Source: Ga0077527 sp964486865
Lineage (GTDB): Bacteria > Pseudomonadota > Gammaproteobacteria > Burkholderiales > SG8-41
Assembly: GCA_964486865.1 (NCBI GenBank)
Contig: CAZAOZ010000007.1
Coordinates: 16,031-80,030 of the forward strand
Direction of reading: 5' to 3'
Length of the DNA stretch: 64,000 bases
Numbering within the stretch: the first letter of the stretch is position 1; every line of letters starts with the position of its first letter. The notes under the pieces are model-generated. The model was not told where the DNA came from, ran no database searches, and worked only from the letters and a program-made list of their open reading frames with translations. Of this stretch, positions 60,130 to 64,000 are shown piece by piece. The position numbers were made by a program, and so were the translations under genes.

Positions 60130-61032
60130 ATGAGCGACGCACTGATCCGCATTGAAGGCATCAGCAAACAGTTCACCGGCCGCGACGGCGCGGCAACCAC
60201 GGTGTTCGAAGATCTGCATTTTTCGGTCGAGTCGGGCGAATTTGTCTGTCTGATCGGGCATTCCGGCTGCGGCAAGACCACCATTCTCAATGTGCTGTCG
60301 GGACTTGAGCAGTCTTCTTCCGGTTACGTGTTTGTCGGAGGCCGCGAAGTGAGCGGGCCCAGCCTCGATCGCGCGGTCATTTTCCAGAGCCACGCGCTGA
60401 TGCCGTGGCTGTCGGTGATGGGCAACATTGCGTTTGCAGTGACCTCGCGCTGGCCGGAGTGGGGCCGCGAGAAGGTGCATACGCACTGCCAGCAGTACAT
60501 TGATCTGGTCAATCTGACGGGTGCGGAAAAAAAGCGCCCGGCGGAACTCTCCGGCGGCATGAAGCAGCGCGTCGGCATTGCCCGCGCGTTGGCGATCCGG
60601 CCGAAGATGCTGCTGATGGACGAACCGTTCTCGGCGCTTGATGCGCTGACCCGCGGCGTACTGCAGGAAGAGGTGCTGCGCATTTGCGCCGAGACCCGGC
60701 AGACGGTGTTCATGATCACGCACGATGTCGATGAAGCCATCCTGCTGGCTGACAAGATCATCCTGATGACCAACGGGCCGCACGCGCGGATCGCGGAAAT
60801 CGTCGTCAACACCATGCCGCGCAGCCGCACCCGCCACGACCTGCACAAGCACCCGCATTACTACCGTATCCGCAACCACCTGATCGATTTCCTGGTGGAC
60901 CGTTCGAAAGCATTTGCCGGCGGCTCGGCCGACTACGATCCGCGGCACCCGCCGCTGGTGACGCCGGGGCTGGATCCGGCGGAGGCAGCTGCTGTCGAAG
61001 TGCCGAAACCGCCACTCGCTGTCGTCAAATAA
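60130..61032 (+). CDS. Nitrate/cyanate-type ABC transporter ATP-binding protein (NrtD/CynD family)
   Basis: This 300-residue ATPase has Walker A GHSGCGKT at residues 43-50, the signature LSGGMKQRVGIARALAI, Walker B MLLMDEPFSALD and the H-loop MITHDVDEAILLADK. A C-terminal extension of about 60 residues (PRSRTRHDLHKHPHYYRIRN and beyond) is also known in NrtD-type proteins. It completes the importer and is followed by cynS after 29 bases. Confidence 0.94.
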   Translation: MSDALIRIEGISKQFTGRDGAATTVFEDLHFSVESGEFVCLIGHSGCGKTTILNVLSGLEQSSSGYVFVGGREVSGPSLDRAVIFQSHALMPWLSVMGNIAFAVTSRWPEWGREKVHTHCQQYIDLVNLTGAEKKRPAELSGGMKQRVGIARALAIRPKMLLMDEPFSALDALTRGVLQEEVLRICAETRQTVFMITHDVDEAILLADKIILMTNGPHARIAEIVVNTMPRSRTRHDLHKHPHYYRIRNHLIDFLVDRSKAFAGGSADYDPRHPPLVTPGLDPAEAAAVEVPKPPLAVVK

Positions 61033-61061
61033 ACCCGATTTACAACACAAAGGAGAATGCA

Positions 61062-61562
61062 GTGAAAAAAAATGATGTGCCCGCAGGGTTGCTGGCTGCG
61101 GCCAGCATGACCAGACCGATGAAGCGCACCGATGTGACCGAACTGGTCGTCGAGGCGAAAATCAGGAAGGGTTTGTCGTGGACCAAAATTGCCAAAGCGG
61201 TGGGCGAGAGCAAGGAATGGACGACGGCGGCGCTGCTCGGCCAGATGCAGATGACCAGGGCCCAGGCCGCTGCGGCAGGCAAGCTGCTCGGATTGCCCCC
61301 GTATGCAGTGCTGCTGTTGCAGCAGGTGCCGTACAAAGGGTCGTTGCCGACAGTGGTGCCGACCGACCCCCTGATCTACCGTTTCTACGAACTGGTCAGC
61401 ATCTACGGCACGACCTTCAAGGAATTGATACATGAGGAATTCGGCGACGGCATCATGAGCGCCATCGATTTCAAGATGGATCTCCAGCGTGAAGCTGATC
61501 CCAAGGGGGATCGGGTAAAGATTGTCATGAGCGGCAAGTATCTCCAGTACAAGACCTATTGA
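61062..61562 (+). CDS. cynS: Cyanate hydratase (cyanase)
   Basis: This 166-residue enzyme converts cyanate and bicarbonate to ammonia and CO2. The catalytic residues are visible: Arg107 and Glu110 in IYRFYELVSIYG and Ser133 in DGIMSAIDF. The N-terminal helix-turn-helix-like region and C-terminal GDRVKIVMSGKYLQYKTY are standard. The start is GTG at 61062 with AAGGAG upstream. The cyanase plus importer suggests cyanate is used as a nitrogen source. No carbonic anhydrase gene (cynT) is adjacent. Confidence 0.96.
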   Translation: MKKNDVPAGLLAAASMTRPMKRTDVTELVVEAKIRKGLSWTKIAKAVGESKEWTTAALLGQMQMTRAQAAAAGKLLGLPPYAVLLLQQVPYKGSLPTVVPTDPLIYRFYELVSIYGTTFKELIHEEFGDGIMSAIDFKMDLQREADPKGDRVKIVMSGKYLQYKTY

Positions 61563-61593
61563 TGCACTGCGCAAGACAGTAAGTTTTCACTCC

Positions 61594-61632
61594 GGCGGGA
61601 TTCTGCGGTAGTCTGCTGTCGCAGAACCCGCC
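61594..61632 (+). terminator. Stable hairpin after cynS
   Basis: GGCGGGATTCTGCG and CGCAGAACCCGCC pair with one bulged A around a 12-base loop. No T run follows, so it may protect the mRNA or act as a factor-dependent end before the TRAP genes. Confidence 0.5.
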
Positions 61633-61667
61633 TTGATCTATACATACCGACTACTTTGGAGATCGCG

Positions 61668-62765
61668 ATGACAAACAGACGCAAGTTTCTCAAGGGCGGT
61701 GCTGTAGCCGCCACCGGCGCCGCAATCGCCGGCTTTCCGATGATTTCGCGGGCGCAGTCGGCCCAGACCTTTTCCTGGAAAATGACCAGCGCCTATCCCA
61801 AGGGCGCGCCGTTCTACATGGACGGGCCGGGCAGCGCGGTGGACCTTGCCAAGCGTATTGAGGCCATGTCCAACGGCCGTCTCAAAATCCAGGTGTTCGG
61901 TGCGGGAGAACTGATTCCCGCGCTGGAGGGTTTTGACGCGGTTCGCTCGGGAACGGTCGAAATGAACCACGCCAACAGTTATTTCTGGACCGGCAAGACC
62001 TTTGCCGCACAGTATTTCACCGCGGTGCCGTTCGGACTGAACTTCCAGGGCATCAACGGCTGGCTCTACGACGGCGGCGGGATCGCGTTGTGGAACGAGG
62101 TCTATGCACCCTTCGGCATGGTGGCCATGCCCTGCGGCAACACCGGCGTGCAGATGACCGGCTGGTTCAAGAAGGAGATCAAGACCGTTGCCGACTTCAA
62201 GGGTCTGAAGATGCGCATCCCCGGCCTCGCCGGCAAGGTGTATGCGGAGCTCGGTGTCGATGTGAAGCTGCTGCCGGGGGGCGAAATATTCCCGGCCCTT
62301 GAACGGGGCGTGATCGATGCCGCGGAATTTGTCGGCCCGTTTCAGGATCGCCGGCTTGGCCTGCACAAGGCCGCGAAATTTTATTACACCACCGGCTGGC
62401 ATGAGACGGCCACGGTGTCGGAACTGTTGATCAACAAGGCGGCATGGGAGAAATTGCCCAAGGATCTGCAGGCGGTAGTCGAAAACGCCGCGGCCGCCTG
62501 CAACGTCATCAGCGAAGCCTGGTGCCAGCGTACCAACGCGGAGGCGATGGAGGATCTGATCAAAAACCAGAAGGTGATTGCCAAGCCGCTGCCGGATGCG
62601 GTAGTCAAGGCGCTGCGCGACACCACGAAGAAGGTGCTGGCCGAAGCCGTGGCCAAGGATCCGCTGGTGAAGAAGGTGCATGACTCGTACATGGCGTACA
62701 AAACCAAGTACGACGCGTGGGCCGGTTACAGCGAAACCGTGTACCACAACAAGATCCGTGGCTAA
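61668..62765 (+). CDS. dctP: TRAP transporter substrate-binding protein (DctP family)
   Basis: This 365-residue protein has a twin-arginine signal, NRRKFLKGGAVAATGAAIAG, cleaved after SRA/AQS. The DctP core shows FSWKMTSAYPKGAPFYMDGP, ELIPALEGFDAVRSGTVEMN and DFKGLKMRIPGLAGKVYAEL, with the carboxylate-binding Arg in KMRIPG. The ATG at 61668 is preferred over one four codons upstream. GGAG precedes it at about 61656. It binds an organic acid, not predictable further. Confidence 0.92.
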   Translation: MTNRRKFLKGGAVAATGAAIAGFPMISRAQSAQTFSWKMTSAYPKGAPFYMDGPGSAVDLAKRIEAMSNGRLKIQVFGAGELIPALEGFDAVRSGTVEMNHANSYFWTGKTFAAQYFTAVPFGLNFQGINGWLYDGGGIALWNEVYAPFGMVAMPCGNTGVQMTGWFKKEIKTVADFKGLKMRIPGLAGKVYAELGVDVKLLPGGEIFPALERGVIDAAEFVGPFQDRRLGLHKAAKFYYTTGWHETATVSELLINKAAWEKLPKDLQAVVENAAAACNVISEAWCQRTNAEAMEDLIKNQKVIAKPLPDAVVKALRDTTKKVLAEAVAKDPLVKKVHDSYMAYKTKYDAWAGYSETVYHNKIRG

Positions 62766-63273
62766 GCTCGCCGCGGCTGACATCCGCACCGGAATCGAAC
62801 GCTTCACCGACTTTACCGGCCGGGCCACGTCGTGGCTCGCGCTGGTGATCGTCGTGCTGATGGCGATCAATGTGCTGTTCCGTTACATGTTCAGTTACGG
62901 TTCGGTGTGGGCGCAGGAACTCGAGTGGCATCTGCTGGCGCCGCTGATCCTGTTCGGCATGAGTTATGCGCTGCTGCACGGCGAGCATGTGCGCGTCGAT
63001 GTGCTGTACGCGAACTTCAGTGCGCGCAACAAGCTGCTGGTGGATCTCCTGTCCGCGGTGCTGTGTATTGCCATTTCTCTGGCCATCATCTGGCTGTCGG
63101 TGAAATACGTGCAGCAGTCGTATGTGATCGGCGAGCAGTCTTCCGATCCGGGCGGACTGACGCACCGCTGGGTGCTTAAAGCCCTGATTCCGATCGGCTT
63201 CCTGTTCCTGATCCTGCAGTGCGTGGCGATCATCATCGGCGTAATGAAAAAACTGAAAGCGCTGAAATCATGA
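62758..63273 (+). CDS. dctQ: TRAP transporter small permease (DctQ family)
   Basis: This 171-residue protein has four hydrophobic helices, with WLALVIVVLMAINVLFRYMF, the conserved WAQELEWHLLAPLILFGMSY and HGEHVRVDVLYANFS. The GTG start at 62758 overlaps the dctP stop by eight bases, the best fit, as upstream frames run inside dctP. Its stop overlaps the dctM start (ATGA). Confidence 0.9.
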   Translation: MAKLAAADIRTGIERFTDFTGRATSWLALVIVVLMAINVLFRYMFSYGSVWAQELEWHLLAPLILFGMSYALLHGEHVRVDVLYANFSARNKLLVDLLSAVLCIAISLAIIWLSVKYVQQSYVIGEQSSDPGGLTHRWVLKALIPIGFLFLILQCVAIIIGVMKKLKALKS

Positions 63274-64000
63274 GTTTTACGGAAATTCTCGCCATCCTGA
63301 TGCTGGTGGCGTTTTTCGGGCTGCTCATGCTGGGCGTGCCGGTGGCGCTGACGCTGGCGACCACCGGCTTTGTCTTCGGCGTGCTGGGCTTTGGTCCAGG
63401 CCTGTTCAACCTGCTGCCGGCGCGCATCTACGGCGTGGTCGCCAATTACCAGTGGCTGGCGATCCCGCTGTTCGTGTTCATGGGGGTCATGCTCGAAAAA
63501 TCGCGACTTGCCGACGACCTGCTCGATGTCGTGGGCCATCTCGCCGGCGGGCTGCGCGGCGGCATGGCCATCGGCATCATCGGCGTCGGCGTGCTGATGG
63601 GCGCGACCACCGGCATCGTCGGTGCGACGGTAATCACGCTGGGCCTGCTGACGCTGCCGACGCTGCTCAAGCGCGGCTACGACCCGGGTATCGCCTGCGG
63701 CGCAATCTGCGCCTCGGGCACGCTGGGCCAGATCATCCCGCCCAGCCTGATCCTGATCCTGCTCGCGGACATCCTGCAGCTGTCGGTGGGCACGCTGTTC
63801 GCCGCGGCCGTGATGCCGGGCATGCTGCTGGCGGCGATCTATTGCGTTTATATCGTGATCATCGGCATGGTGAAACCCGATCTCGTGCCGCCGATTCCCG
63901 TGGAAGAGCGCGATGCGGTATCGCGCCGGCAGCTGTGGACGCGCTTCGTCAAGGTGGTGGTGCCGCCGGTGCTGCTGGTGATGTCGGTGCTGGGTTCCAT
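63270..64000 (+). CDS. dctM: TRAP transporter large permease (DctM family), 3' end outside window
   Basis: The frame is open from the ATG at 63270 to the window edge (about 243 residues of an expected 430). It shows the DctM landmarks MLGVPVALTLATTGFVFGVL, IPLFVFMGVMLEKS, GVLMGATTGIVGATVITLGL and CGAICASGTLGQIIPPSLIL. It overlaps dctQ by four bases. With DctP and DctQ it forms a sodium- or proton-driven TRAP importer. Confidence 0.93.
   Translation, partial: MSFTEILAILMLVAFFGLLMLGVPVALTLATTGFVFGVLGFGPGLFNLLPARIYGVVANYQWLAIPLFVFMGVMLEKSRLADDLLDVVGHLAGGLRGGMAIGIIGVGVLMGATTGIVGATVITLGLLTLPTLLKRGYDPGIACGAICASGTLGQIIPPSLILILLADILQLSVGTLFAAAVMPGMLLAAIYCVYIVIIGMVKPDLVPPIPVEERDAVSRRQLWTRFVKVVVPPVLLVMSVLGS

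Noticed and set aside
59407..61050. A 547-codon open frame on the minus strand
   Set aside because: It is antisense to the cyanate transporter permease and ATPase genes, which have full motif sets.
1..64000. tRNA, rRNA, CRISPR arrays, integrases and complete insertion sequences
   Set aside because: None was seen on either strand. Repeats found are short palindromic, tandem or inverted elements rather than regularly spaced arrays.

Overview
The window looks like a chromosomal segment of a GC-rich betaproteobacterium, most likely Burkholderiales or a close relative. The evidence is three Bug/TctC-type tripartite-tricarboxylate binding proteins, a PhaM-type PHA granule protein, a long MaeB malic enzyme, a lysine-rich histone H1-like protein, FNR/ANR boxes, and mostly housekeeping genes in short, overlapping operons. 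I found no rRNA, tRNA, CRISPR array, integrase or transposase. The genus is inference.

Layout. 1-2424: the end of nrdB, a DUF2442 gene, the H1-like gene and a secreted DUF302-like gene. 2547-6014: a phnDCEE-type phosphonate/phosphate ABC transporter. 6007-8470 (minus): threonine aldolase, a HAD phosphatase and a DUF2946-like gene whose start region is tandemly duplicated. 8958-11046: an Oxidored-like small protein, a lytic transglycosylase with a long leader, a cyclophilin-like protein and a PhaM-like protein. 11074-13950 (minus): a TauD/TfdA dioxygenase, a fumarylacetoacetase-family hydrolase and a prolyl iminopeptidase. 14091-22549: maeB, fumC, MOSC, a Nudix CoA pyrophosphatase, a patatin, a GreB-like factor and a CobD/CbiB-like protein. 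22749-27876: rsgA, pterin dehydratase, an M48 protease, orn and pgi. 27949-29778: LrgA/LrgB and an EI24 protein.

29790-35982 is a stress island with FNR/ANR-type boxes. It holds an HPF/cold-shock fusion, a P-type cation ATPase, a lipoprotein and an ElaB/YqjE/YqjK trio. 35988-49727 is mixed metabolism and transport: Bug proteins, a GST, a decayed diguanylate cyclase remnant, MscS, an SLC13 permease, a cytochrome c, an MFS permease and a thiolase. 49875-53446 is an unusual two-gene operon. It pairs a pyruvate phosphate dikinase-like protein lacking the PEP/pyruvate barrel with a large protein carrying a PhoU/DUF47-like end, and it sits behind a convincing FNR-type promoter. hslO, an ArnT-like transferase and an M48 lipoprotein-like protease follow.

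57906-61562 is a cyanate (or nitrate/cyanate-type) ABC transporter plus cyanase. It is preceded by a good sigma-54 promoter (GG-N10-GC) and an NtrC-like palindrome, so the sequence itself suggests nitrogen control of cyanate use. 61668 to the end is a DctPQM TRAP transporter cut by the window edge.

The most interesting signals are the FNR-controlled PPDK-like/PhoU-like pair, the FNR stress island, the sigma-54/NtrC cyanate operon, an exact 127-bp duplication of a gene start, and a family of AT-rich intergenic motifs with the core TTGTTTTTA. Gene families were recognised from the translated sequences by eye. No database search was run.
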